This document shows positions 43,733-51,644 of a DNA stretch of 64,000 nucleotides, one piece after another; within the stretch, counting starts at the first letter, position 1; each line of letters begins with the position of its first letter. The stretch spans positions 260,766 through 324,765 of the forward strand of contig DIUR01000001.1 of the NCBI GenBank assembly GCA_002428265.1. Direction: 5' to 3'. The translations under genes were made by a program, and so were the position numbers. The DNA comes from Bacteriovoracaceae bacterium UBA6153 (GTDB lineage: Bacteria; Bdellovibrionota; Bacteriovoracia; Bacteriovoracales; Bacteriovoracaceae). The notes below the pieces were generated by a model. It worked only from the letters and a program-made list of their open reading frames with translations. It did not search any database and had not been told where the DNA came from.

Positions 43733-44443
43733 ATGAAAAATAACTCTCCCAAAATTTTTAAAGACGCAGCTTCTGCTCTTTTTGATATTAAGTCGGGCAT
43801 GACACTTATGAGTGGAGGCTTTGGCCTTTGCGGGATCGCAGAAAACTGCATTGATGCTCTGACATTAATTGATGTGAAAGACCTGACAGTCGTTTCAAAC
43901 AATATCGGAAACTCTGGACGCGGATTAGTTAAAATCTTAGTTCAGGATAAAATCAAAAAGGCCTATTGCTCTTATGTCGGCGGAAACCCCGACTTAGAAA
44001 AACGTATGCTGGAAAAAAAGATTGAAGTTGAACTCGTCCCTCAGGGAACTTTTTCTGAACGCATCCGTGCTGCCGGAATGGGGATTCGTGCTTTTTATAC
44101 CCCAACTGGATACGGAACATTGATTGCGGAAGGTAAAGACGTCAAGATGTTCGACAGACCCTGCATTCTGGAGACTGCTCTGCACGCAGACTTTGCTATC
44201 ATCAAAGCACAAAAAGGTGATGCTTTCGGAAATCTTTGGTTTAAAGAAACAGCAAGAAATTTTTCACCACTCATGGCCATGGCCGCAAAAATTACAGTGG
44301 TTGAAGTAGAAGAATTAGTTGAGGTTGGAGAGATTGCTCCAGAAGACATTCACCTCCCAGGAATTTTTGTTCAAAGAATTTTTCAGGGATCAAACTATAA
44401 AAATGATATTGAGTTTCTAGTGACTGCTAAAGGAGATGAATAA
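43733..44443 (+). CDS. 3-oxoacid CoA-transferase, subunit A
   Basis: 236 residues, the usual length of subunit A of the succinyl-CoA:3-oxoacid or acetate CoA-transferases: S-G-G-F-G-L-C-G near 28 (the G-G-F-G-x-x-G CoA loop), V-S-N-N-I-G, P-Q-G-T-F-S-E-R and Y-T-P-T-G-Y-G-T. Together with subunit B it moves CoA between acids. Its start follows the aminotransferase stop directly (0 bp), and subunit B begins 1 bp after it. Confidence 0.92.
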   Translation: MKNNSPKIFKDAASALFDIKSGMTLMSGGFGLCGIAENCIDALTLIDVKDLTVVSNNIGNSGRGLVKILVQDKIKKAYCSYVGGNPDLEKRMLEKKIEVELVPQGTFSERIRAAGMGIRAFYTPTGYGTLIAEGKDVKMFDRPCILETALHADFAIIKAQKGDAFGNLWFKETARNFSPLMAMAAKITVVEVEELVEVGEIAPEDIHLPGIFVQRIFQGSNYKNDIEFLVTAKGDE

Positions 44444-44444
44444 G

Positions 44445-45071
44445 ATGCCTTGGACAAATATTGAGATGGCCGACGAAGTCATCAAATTTTTTAAACCTCA
44501 TTCATCTGTCAATCTTGGCATTGGCATGCCGACAGTTATTGCTGAGAGAATGCCAGCAGAACTTAATATTATGATCCATTCTGAAAATGGTGTCTTAGGT
44601 GTAAGTGGAAGGCCTTCTGCTAACAGTGTCTCTCCTACTTTAATCAATGCCGGAAAAGAGACTGTCGCCATAGGATTAGGAGCTAGCTTCTTTGACAGCT
44701 CACTTAGTTTTGGAATGATTCGCGGCGGACATATTGACTACTGCGTTTTAGGCGGTATGGAAGTTGATGCTGAAAAAAGTCTGGCCAACTGGATGGTTCC
44801 TGGAAAAAAAGTAACGGGAATGGGCGGCGCAATGGATCTGGTTAATGGCTCTAAACAAGTCATCGTCATGATGAATCACTTCAGCAAAGATGGTGTTAGT
44901 AAATTAATGAAAAAGTGCGCTCTTCCGCTCACTGGTTTTGAAGTGGTCGACTTAGTTGTCACTGAAATGGGTGTATTTAAACCTACAGGTTCATCTTTTC
45001 AGGTCATTAAACTTGCTCAGGGAGTAAGTGCTCAGGATTTAAAAATGGATGAAGGTCTTCTTACTCATTAA
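44445..45071 (+). CDS. 3-oxoacid CoA-transferase, subunit B
   Basis: 208 residues: N-L-G-I-G-M-P-T near 23, then the active-site Glu47 in H-S-E-N-G-V-L-G, which forms the glutamyl-CoA intermediate, and G-G-H-I-D-Y-C-V-L-G-G-M-E. ATG 44445 follows subunit A by one base and has AAGGAG nine bases upstream; an earlier in-frame start at 44436 is unnecessary. Last gene of the set that begins with the megaenzyme. Confidence 0.92.
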   Translation: MPWTNIEMADEVIKFFKPHSSVNLGIGMPTVIAERMPAELNIMIHSENGVLGVSGRPSANSVSPTLINAGKETVAIGLGASFFDSSLSFGMIRGGHIDYCVLGGMEVDAEKSLANWMVPGKKVTGMGGAMDLVNGSKQVIVMMNHFSKDGVSKLMKKCALPLTGFEVVDLVVTEMGVFKPTGSSFQVIKLAQGVSAQDLKMDEGLLTH

Positions 45072-45144
45072 ATAGTAATTAAATGTAAGTTCCCAGAGAA
45101 GTCTTTGTTGCTATAGGATTTAAGAAAAATCAAAGGAATGGTTT

Positions 45145-45984
45145 ATGCTTAAGTCCACAATTGTCCTGATCGCACTCGCAATTTGGAGTGCTGAAAGTCT
45201 TGCTCTTACTAATTCGACTAGAGATGAATCCGTAGAATGGACTCCCGTCGTTCAAATTAAAAGTGAAGCGCCAGACTCAACAGGAGAAAGCCTACCTGGA
45301 TATTGTAATGCGACTTTTATTGCAAAAAATATTTTAGTCACTGCTGCCCATTGTGTGAAACTTGCCTACATCTCAAAAGACACAAAACTTAATATTCAAA
45401 CTGGTTATTATAAATACGTTACTCGCCCTGATGGCCAGGTGGTAAGAATCGGTTATGTGCCTAAAGAAAAATTCGATAAACACATCAATATTGAATTTCC
45501 AAAATCTCTCTCTGATAAAATAGCTAAAAAAGGTGAAAAAGCACAAATTGGCCCCGATGAAGACTTTGCCCTTTTATGGTGGGAGGAATCCACTCCTGAA
45601 ATAGAGGGAATGATTGAATCTCAGTTCGTCACAAAACTAGAGCATGCTGAAATTGTTAAAAATATTAAAAACTATCCTTTTAAAGTCGTCTCTATCAATA
45701 TGTTTTCTGTATCGACACTCGACTACAAGAGATCAGGTGACTTAAGCGTTGTAAAATGGAACAACGGATATATTCATTCAAAGTCTCTCGTTCGTGTAGA
45801 AGAGGGCGATAGTGGTGCGCCCGTATTTGTAAAAATTAATAACAAAATGAAAATATTCGCAGTTGTTAAAGGACGCGCTTCTACTGTCTTTGATAACTGG
45901 GACGTGTATCCTGCAGTGAATCCACACTTGTGTACATTAAATAAAAAAATGCCAAGCACGATGTTACTTCAAAGCTGCTTGTAA
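45145..45984 (+). CDS. Secreted trypsin-like serine protease (S1)
   Basis: 279 residues with a signal peptide ending near residue 20 (S-L-A). The S1 triad is intact: His69 in V-T-A-A-H-C, Asp140 in D-E-D-F-A-L-L and Ser223 in E-G-D-S-G-A-P-V-F. Residues between His and Asp contain a charged insertion. No long propeptide is seen, and residues 20-30 may form the activation segment. AAGGA precedes the ATG by nine bases. A terminator follows closely, so it is a single-gene unit. Confidence 0.9.
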   Translation: MLKSTIVLIALAIWSAESLALTNSTRDESVEWTPVVQIKSEAPDSTGESLPGYCNATFIAKNILVTAAHCVKLAYISKDTKLNIQTGYYKYVTRPDGQVVRIGYVPKEKFDKHINIEFPKSLSDKIAKKGEKAQIGPDEDFALLWWEESTPEIEGMIESQFVTKLEHAEIVKNIKNYPFKVVSINMFSVSTLDYKRSGDLSVVKWNNGYIHSKSLVRVEEGDSGAPVFVKINNKMKIFAVVKGRASTVFDNWDVYPAVNPHLCTLNKKMPSTMLLQSCL

Positions 45985-46028
45985 TAATCTTTAAATGTAT
46001 TTTGAAATTTTTTAGGTCTTAAAATAAA

Positions 46029-46063
46029 AAAGGGGCCCCCTGCAAAGGCCCCATTTTTTTTTT
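46029..46063 (+). terminator. Rho-independent terminator of the S1 protease gene
   Basis: GGGGCC (46032-46037) and GGCCCC (46047-46052) pair across a 9-base loop, followed by ten T. Confidence 0.9.
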
Positions 46064-46143
46064 GGCATCCTGCCACTAGTAAGAGAACATCCTATCCTCT
46101 ACACTTATGATTATAACCGTATTTATTTTTTTTGTAGAAAAAT

Positions 46144-46188
46144 TTTTTGTGGGTAAAGTTTTCCACAAAAACAATCTTACGTTAAGAT
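46144..46188. repeat. Two small inverted repeats before the gene at 46244
   Basis: TTTTTGTGG/CCACAAAAA (46144-46152 and 46163-46171) and ATCTTA/TAAGAT (46174-46188) lie in the 180-base gap between the terminator and the next gene. They may be operators or leader stems. Nothing else is evident in this gap. Confidence 0.45.
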
Positions 46189-46243
46189 AGACAAAGGGGC
46201 CTAAAAGACCCTGTGACCACTAACCTAAGCTGGATTTACACCT

Positions 46244-46615
46244 ATGATTGACCGCCTAGTATCCTTCCTAAAAGGCCTCCTAAAGGCCCAGAAAGACTAC
46301 AAAATGCAAAGCTTTACCTTTTATATTCCTGCTCCTCCTGGACGTCTGTCAGGCTACAGAGAAAAGAACTTCGATAAGCTTTTTTATGAGTTCATAAATC
46401 GTGGCTACAAGATCATAAACTTCACTACCCAAGCATGCTCTAGTGGAGAAAAACAATCAGGTATGTGGGTTATTTGTATAGTCCAGGCGACAAATGAGGA
46501 AGCCGAAAAATTAAATCTGGAAGATATCTTTTTAGATCAATTAAAAAATAAATCTCAAGTTAAAGAAGAAGTTGAAGGACTTTATTATATTGATGATAGG
46601 GCCAACGAATTATGA
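46244..46615 (+). CDS. Small hypothetical protein
   Basis: 123 residues, no signal peptide. The middle (F-D-K-L-F-Y-E-F-I-N-R-G-Y-K-I-I-N-F, then W-V-I-C-I-V-Q-A) looks like a small alpha/beta domain with an exposed Cys pair around it, but I recognise no family. Its stop overlaps the next start by 4 bp (ATGA), placing it first in a three-gene unit with a lipoprotein and a ferredoxin. Confidence 0.6.
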   Translation: MIDRLVSFLKGLLKAQKDYKMQSFTFYIPAPPGRLSGYREKNFDKLFYEFINRGYKIINFTTQACSSGEKQSGMWVICIVQATNEEAEKLNLEDIFLDQLKNKSQVKEEVEGLYYIDDRANEL

Positions 46616-47928
46616 TTCAATCTCTCGCTCTAATCATTTCTTTGTCTCTGCTGTCAGGATGCACTTATCTTTCTAAGAAATTTGAATCGATGACCGAAGA
46701 CAATACCGGCAATGCGGCCGATACTTCAAAAGCTCTTGCTGCTAAAAAAAGAAATTACTGTCCTGCCAATTCTAAGTTTCAATATATCAGTGAAGATGAA
46801 TATACTTCAAAATTCTACAGTCAACTTCATCCTACTCTTTTTGAAAATAAAAATAATACGTTCGCTAAAAAAGCCGTTATGTTCTCACTTCTGGAAATGA
46901 GTAGAAGACCAGATCGCGCCTCACCCTATTCCAGACTGCAGTTTTACTTGAGACTAAATGGTAAGACCTATTACTACGACTTTCGCTCTAAGAATGTAGG
47001 TGATGATCAAAAGATGCCTTTCATGAAAGGACTTGAGACTATCACTCAAAAATTTATTCCTGGTCAGACTCTTCTTGGAATTGCCGGTGAAATGGACTCA
47101 ATTGTTCCTAAGGGAATGGTCGTGAGCCAAGAGTTTGAAAATTTTCTAAGAGACAACAGGGCCGACATGTCTAAAAGCGATGAACTCACTTCTCGCTTCT
47201 TTAAAGGCGATGAAGTTATCACCCGCTATGAAACTTTTGACCGTGTTAATTACAGAGCATTAACTGACCTCTATTTAAAAAATTTCTCAAAGTCAGATGG
47301 TTATGAATTTGACAAAGACCCCCTTAATTTAAATAAATCACCAAAAGAAAACTTTCAGGCCAACTGTAACTACAATCTTAATAAAGAAATGACTTTAAGA
47401 GACGCTATAGTAACTTCTGATCAAAAAATTTCTCACTATATAGGTCTTAATGAAGGAAATGATTTTTTTCTAGCAGTCACTTCAAGTGATCTTGTAAGAC
47501 CTTTTACTACAGTTCCGAAACTTAGCTATTTCATGAAGACCAAGATGCCAGCATCTCCTCTTCCCATATGTGAATTTAAAGGAAAAACTCAAGACATTGT
47601 TTTATTTTCCAGCAATGGCAGAAATCCCGTTCAGCACTTACAACATTTAGTCGCCTACGACATTGATCAGATAGACTCTCCATTAATGTTGAATGAACTT
47701 TTAAATTTCTCCCGTCACTTATTTTTATCTAACCCGGATAGGATTCTTTACGAATCAAAACGTGGAAGAAAAGCTCAGCTAGATTTCTTTCTGGCCATGA
47801 ACTTCCCTATCTACCATGTCGATGCTCTTGGAAATCTTTTTGGCCACGCCAGCTTTAAAAATGACAAACGCTTGGAGAATATTCTTTATAGTGACGATAG
47901 AAGTTCGGCCAGAATCTGGTGCAAATAA
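46612..47928 (+). CDS. Hypothetical lipoprotein
   Basis: 438 residues with a good lipoprotein signal (L-L-S-G-C, Cys16). The mature part has several Cys (near 49, 258, 335 and the penultimate residue), so two disulfides are possible, and no transmembrane segment. I do not recognise a family. Its last codon overlaps the ferredoxin start at 47928 by one base, so the two proteins are made in step although one is exported and the other cytoplasmic. Confidence 0.65.
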   Translation: MIQSLALIISLSLLSGCTYLSKKFESMTEDNTGNAADTSKALAAKKRNYCPANSKFQYISEDEYTSKFYSQLHPTLFENKNNTFAKKAVMFSLLEMSRRPDRASPYSRLQFYLRLNGKTYYYDFRSKNVGDDQKMPFMKGLETITQKFIPGQTLLGIAGEMDSIVPKGMVVSQEFENFLRDNRADMSKSDELTSRFFKGDEVITRYETFDRVNYRALTDLYLKNFSKSDGYEFDKDPLNLNKSPKENFQANCNYNLNKEMTLRDAIVTSDQKISHYIGLNEGNDFFLAVTSSDLVRPFTTVPKLSYFMKTKMPASPLPICEFKGKTQDIVLFSSNGRNPVQHLQHLVAYDIDQIDSPLMLNELLNFSRHLFLSNPDRILYESKRGRKAQLDFFLAMNFPIYHVDALGNLFGHASFKNDKRLENILYSDDRSSARIWCK

Positions 47929-48185
47929 TGAAGCAATTGATCATCCGAGGCGGAGCTTCAAAAAAAGAAATTATACTTCCCGTATCTCCTCTGTTTATGC
48001 GGGATAATCTGCTTAATTTTTTACGAGATCACGAAATTCCGGTGGCCTCAAGTTGTGGCGGAGATGGGATTTGCCAAAAATGCGTCTGTGTAATAAAAGA
48101 AGAAAAAATTCTGACTTGCATGACGAGTGTCTCTGAAGTCTTAAATGGTGAGGACTCTGCGACTCTCACCATATCATATTTGTAG
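47928..48185 (+). CDS. 2Fe-2S ferredoxin
   Basis: 85 residues with the plant/adrenodoxin-type motif S-C-G-G-D-G-I-C-Q-K-C (Cys43, 49, 52) and L-T-C (Cys64), enough for one [2Fe-2S] cluster; Cys54 is an extra. It carries electrons in the cytoplasm to an unknown partner. ATG 47928 is taken; an in-frame GTG at 47919 adds three residues. It ends the unit that starts at 46244. Confidence 0.85.
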   Translation: MKQLIIRGGASKKEIILPVSPLFMRDNLLNFLRDHEIPVASSCGGDGICQKCVCVIKEEKILTCMTSVSEVLNGEDSATLTISYL

Positions 48186-48243
48186 ACAATAATACCCTAG
48201 ACCGGATAGCATTATTTAAAACCCTTAACCATTGGCCATTTTT

Positions 48244-48840
48244 ATGCGTTATTTATCTATCGACATCGAAGCAACAGGACTAAATGAGAACGACTATTTA
48301 ATTGAGTTTGGAATGGTTCCATTTTGTACAGAAACAAAAAGAGTTGAAGACTCGCTTGCTAGAAATTTCTATATTAAATGTCCTTCATTTGAAGAGTTAA
48401 AACCCAGATTAGATAAATGGGTTATCGAACACAATGAAATGCTTATTCATAAAGCTCATGTGACAGGTCTGCATATGGACAGCTTCAAGGATGAACTTGA
48501 AACTTACATGATCAGCAAAGAAGTAAAAAATTATTTTAAAAATGATAAGAACGAAAAAGTCATTCTTTTTGGAAAATCAATGAGTGCGATCGATCTTCCT
48601 TTTATGAACAGAGATCTTTCGTGGGAGTTCATGAGAAAGCACTTTCACCATAGAAACCTGGATCTTTCATCAACGGCCAATACTCTTATTGATTTGAAGT
48701 TTATTCCACCTGAATGCTCTTCTGGATCAAAATTAATGAGCTTTTTAGGCATGGGCGAAGTTAAGCACACGGCCCTTGAAGACGCAAAAAATACGGCCAT
48801 CATGTATCTAAAGCTATTAGATATGTTTCAGAAAAAATAG
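48244..48840 (+). CDS. DEDDh 3'-5' exonuclease (oligoribonuclease/DnaQ-like)
   Basis: 198 residues with ExoI S-I-D-I-E-A-T-G (Asp and Glu), ExoII around K-S-M-S-A-I-D-L-P-F-M with Asp, and ExoIII K-H-T-A-L-E-D-A-K-N-T (His and Asp), the DEDDh set of DnaQ-family exonucleases. Length and motif spacing resemble RNase T/oligoribonuclease-type proteins more than the polymerase III epsilon subunit. ATG 48244 is chosen over a TTG at 48232. It is convergent with the NlpD-like gene. Confidence 0.8.
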   Translation: MRYLSIDIEATGLNENDYLIEFGMVPFCTETKRVEDSLARNFYIKCPSFEELKPRLDKWVIEHNEMLIHKAHVTGLHMDSFKDELETYMISKEVKNYFKNDKNEKVILFGKSMSAIDLPFMNRDLSWEFMRKHFHHRNLDLSSTANTLIDLKFIPPECSSGSKLMSFLGMGEVKHTALEDAKNTAIMYLKLLDMFQKK

Positions 48841-48846
48841 AAGATA

Positions 48847-49503
48847 TTAATTAGCGGCCAGGAAGTCTGTTGGATCAATAGACTGGCCGTTCTTTCTCAC
48901 TTCAAAATGAAGGTGTGGCCCGTAAGTTCTACCAGTCATCCCAATCTGAGCAATAACCTGTCCACGATAAACTCTTTGACCCTGACGAGTGAAATTAGAT
49001 TTTGCGTGAGCATAAACTGTAAAATAACCATTTTTATGAGCGATGACAGTGATATTCCCATATCCACCGATCTCATCTCCAGCATAGACCACAACCCCAT
49101 CAGCGGCCGCCACAATGTGTGAGCCGACTCGTCCTGGGATGTCTACACCTTCATGCTTTTTTCCCCAACGAGAGCCAAAAGCAGAACTCATCTTATTACT
49201 TGAAGGAACCGGCCACAAAAACTCACCTGAAGTTAGCAGTTGATTTGGGTCAAAGGCACGAACTGATTCGCTGTCTTGATTCAAGACTCCGCGCTTAAGT
49301 GGTATAAAAACCCATTCACCGCTCTTAACTGGCTTTGTGGGATTAGCTGCTTGAATTTTTTCTTTGGGAACGTTGAACTCTTTAGCAAGAGTATCGATAG
49401 TGTCTGTTGGCTTCACCATGACATAGTGACCACTTTGAACCGTGGCACATGCAAATGTAAATATGAGAGATAAAAATAATAAAGCGTTTTTAATTATGGT
49501 CAT
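48847..49503 (-). CDS. LysM + M23 peptidase lipoprotein, NlpD-like
   Basis: 218 residues. Signal peptide with Cys at 19 (F-A-C), a LysM domain (Y-V-M-V-K-P-T-D-T-I-D-T-L-A-K-E-F) and an M23/LytM domain with H-E-G-V-D-I (H-x3-D) and H-L-H-F-E. E. coli NlpD has lost these metal ligands, but here they are intact, so this should be an active peptidoglycan endopeptidase rather than only an amidase activator. It follows surE, as in many proteobacteria (surE-pcm-nlpD). ATG 49503 gives the signal peptide; a longer frame overlaps surE. Confidence 0.88.
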   Translation of the reverse strand: MTIIKNALLFLSLIFTFACATVQSGHYVMVKPTDTIDTLAKEFNVPKEKIQAANPTKPVKSGEWVFIPLKRGVLNQDSESVRAFDPNQLLTSGEFLWPVPSSNKMSSAFGSRWGKKHEGVDIPGRVGSHIVAAADGVVVYAGDEIGGYGNITVIAHKNGYFTVYAHAKSNFTRQGQRVYRGQVIAQIGMTGRTYGPHLHFEVRKNGQSIDPTDFLAAN

Positions 49504-49553
49504 TATGCCAGCATCTTCCTTGAATCTTTCATCGATATGCAAGGCAGTCGCCT

Positions 49554-50363
49554 TCATCGAGGAAAAACTTCTTGTAGAAAGCCTTTTAGGCTTTCCATCA
49601 ATTCCATCTGTGATCGTCCGTAATCACAGAGTTTAACAGGAGCGATTGAAATCATTTTATCTTCAACGGCCTGACAATCAGAATCTGAAAAATCTTCAAA
49701 TCCTTTATAAATCCCGCCTATCCAATAATATTTTCTTCCTCTGAAATCGATTCGTTCTTCGATGTCTTGAGAATATTTCCTAAGCCCTGTTTTAGTAACT
49801 CTCGTTCCTAAAATCTCCGCTTCATTACTCCATGGAACATTGACGTTCAGAAGTGTCATGGGCGGTATTACTTTCGATACATTTGATTGTACAAGAGTTT
49901 TTATAAAATTTGAAGCACTATAATAATGCTGATCATTTTTATCAGGGTTTCTAAAATCCATACACGAACTAACTGCGATCGAAGGTATTCCATGGAAAGC
50001 TGCTTCTCTTGCTGCTGCTACTGTTCCAGAATAAAAAACGTCTTGCCCTAAATTAGCACCACGATTAATTCCAGAGATGACCATATCAATTTTTTTCCCA
50101 AAGTATTTCGTATCCTGGTTCTTGAATAAATGCCCAATGGCCATAAGAGAGCAATCTGCAGGAAATCCACTGCAGCCATAAACATCTTCAGATATCTCCT
50201 GAAGCCTCAATGTCGTATCAAGAGTTAAAGTATGTCCTGTAGTCGATCTCTCTGTAAGCGGAGCTACGACAACAACATTGGCAATCTCGCGCAGAGATTC
50301 CCTTAAAATATTTATTCCAGGAGCATTAACTCCATCATCGTTGGTTAAAACGATATTCATCAT
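49554..50363 (-). CDS. surE: 5'/3'-nucleotidase SurE
   Basis: 269 residues: metal site T-N-D-D-G near residue 8, then A-P-L-T-E-R-S-T-T-G-H, I-S-G-I-N-R-G-A-N-L-G-Q-D-V-F-Y-S-G-T-V-A-A-A-R-E-A, all diagnostic. It dephosphorylates nucleoside monophosphates and polyphosphate and is linked to stationary-phase survival. The NlpD-like gene follows on the same strand; the TrpF-like gene ends 8 bp upstream. Confidence 0.96.
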   Translation of the reverse strand: MMNIVLTNDDGVNAPGINILRESLREIANVVVVAPLTERSTTGHTLTLDTTLRLQEISEDVYGCSGFPADCSLMAIGHLFKNQDTKYFGKKIDMVISGINRGANLGQDVFYSGTVAAAREAAFHGIPSIAVSSCMDFRNPDKNDQHYYSASNFIKTLVQSNVSKVIPPMTLLNVNVPWSNEAEILGTRVTKTGLRKYSQDIEERIDFRGRKYYWIGGIYKGFEDFSDSDCQAVEDKMISIAPVKLCDYGRSQMELMESLKGFLQEVFPR

Positions 50364-50371
50364 AAAAAAAC

Positions 50372-51043
50372 CTAAAAATCCTTGGACATTATTTTATTTT
50401 TTTCTATCAGATCCATTTCTGTCGTTAATTTTTTCAAATCAACATTGCGATAACAAATCTCAATATTAGAATTGATAGAAAAGCTCATTAAATCGAAATC
50501 GAGATAATCAAATAGCGACGGAAAAACATTATCGTTCCAATCTACACGCAAAATAATTTTCTTATCTTCAGTAAGATAATTTTTAAAATGCGTATAAAAA
50601 TTCATAATGAAATTTTTTAAGACGCCTCTGTGGTGAAGCTCTTCGAAAAATGAAAAATTAAAAATAAGTCCCGAAAACTGAGGTGAATTGCAAAGATTTA
50701 AATCTAACTCAGGGTAATAATTTAAATAATAATTTACGCTTAAATTAAGTGCTTCTTTATCCCACTCGTCTGTGTCGATATAAATATTTTCTTTCTGTAT
50801 TCCAACTTTCTGTAAATCTGCAATGACTTTCACAATCATGGGATCATTGGATCTTATAAAATGGAGATGAATGCGATCTAGTGGATCAAGTAAGGGAATA
50901 AGCTCATTTAAAAAAACATGTTCTTGGATAAAATTGAAACTCTTGGGTGAAAAATCAAATCCAAAATTACGAAGTCCCTTTGCCTTTAAAAGCTTTAGAG
51001 TTCGTTGATCGTAAATACCTTCAATTTTAAAATTTTGAGTCAT
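50372..51043 (-). CDS. TrpF-like (phosphoribosylanthranilate isomerase) protein lacking the catalytic Cys
   Basis: 223 residues. The first 45 read as a TrpF beta-alpha unit: F-K-I-E-G-I-Y-D-Q-R-T-L-K-L-L-K-A-K-G, then N-F-G-F-D-F-S-P-K-S. In TrpF the first strand is K-I-C-G-I-T with the catalytic Cys; here it is Glu. The remainder keeps the length of a TIM barrel but little motif identity. It lies between surE and a TrpG/PabA-like gene, so it may descend from a tryptophan operon and have changed function. Confidence 0.45.
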   Translation of the reverse strand: MTQNFKIEGIYDQRTLKLLKAKGLRNFGFDFSPKSFNFIQEHVFLNELIPLLDPLDRIHLHFIRSNDPMIVKVIADLQKVGIQKENIYIDTDEWDKEALNLSVNYYLNYYPELDLNLCNSPQFSGLIFNFSFFEELHHRGVLKNFIMNFYTHFKNYLTEDKKIILRVDWNDNVFPSLFDYLDFDLMSFSINSNIEICYRNVDLKKLTTEMDLIEKNKIMSKDF

Positions 51044-51077
51044 ATCTTTAAGGATAACTCAATTAAGCTTTAGCTGA

Positions 51078-51644
51078 TCAGACGATCAGATCTTGCCTAG
51101 CAATGTCCCCTTGCTCTCCGTGAATGAACTCCAATAACTCTTCAAAAAATAACAAATTATTTTCTGTTCCTATTGATTCCGGATGAAATTGGTATGATAT
51201 TCCTCGGGGAAAGCGTCTGATATCCTGGGCGAAGCTTCCATCAACTACGGCCAAGGAGTTATACCTTTGGACTTTTAATGATGTGTCTTTAAAATTGATA
51301 GTAATAGTCTGTCCGTGAATCTGTTCTGATGATTTTAAAACTTTTTTCCCATCCATCATCCCTAGAATTTGATGACCTAAACATATTCCCATGGTGTAGA
51401 TAGATTCAGTTTTTCTGAGCTCTTCTATTTTTTGAAAATAGTCCTGATAAATTTCAGGATGACCCGGCCCTGGGCCTAAAATAATTGCTCTCAGATTTTT
51501 TTCGCTTAAAAATTTTTCAAAATGATGAGTAAAAAAATCGTGAACATTGATAACTGATACACTCTGCTCCAAAGGATAAAGCACACTCGCCACATTGTAA
51601 GTAAAACTATCTTCAAAATCTATGATGAGTATTTTATCTGACAC
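51078..51644 (-). CDS. TrpG/PabA-like glutamine amidotransferase
   Basis: 188 residues from a GTG at 51644 (a longer frame would add a hydrophobic run overlapping lptD). Class I amidotransferase motifs are complete: D-F-E-D-S-F-T-Y-N, G-P-G-P-G-H-P, the nucleophile loop G-I-C-L-G-H-Q and Q-F-H-P-E-S with the His-Glu pair. It would supply ammonia to an anthranilate or aminodeoxychorismate synthase; the synthase subunit is not in the window. folC is two genes upstream and a PTPS-III enzyme at 22789, so PabA (folate) is as likely as TrpG. Its start overlaps the lptD stop by 11 bp. Confidence 0.82.
   Translation of the reverse strand: MSDKILIIDFEDSFTYNVASVLYPLEQSVSVINVHDFFTHHFEKFLSEKNLRAIILGPGPGHPEIYQDYFQKIEELRKTESIYTMGICLGHQILGMMDGKKVLKSSEQIHGQTITINFKDTSLKVQRYNSLAVVDGSFAQDIRRFPRGISYQFHPESIGTENNLLFFEELLEFIHGEQGDIARQDLIV

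Noticed and set aside
46064..46243. Possible riboswitch in the leader of the gene at 46244
   Set aside because: There are small stems and a G-rich stretch, but I could not match the conserved core of any riboswitch class I know.
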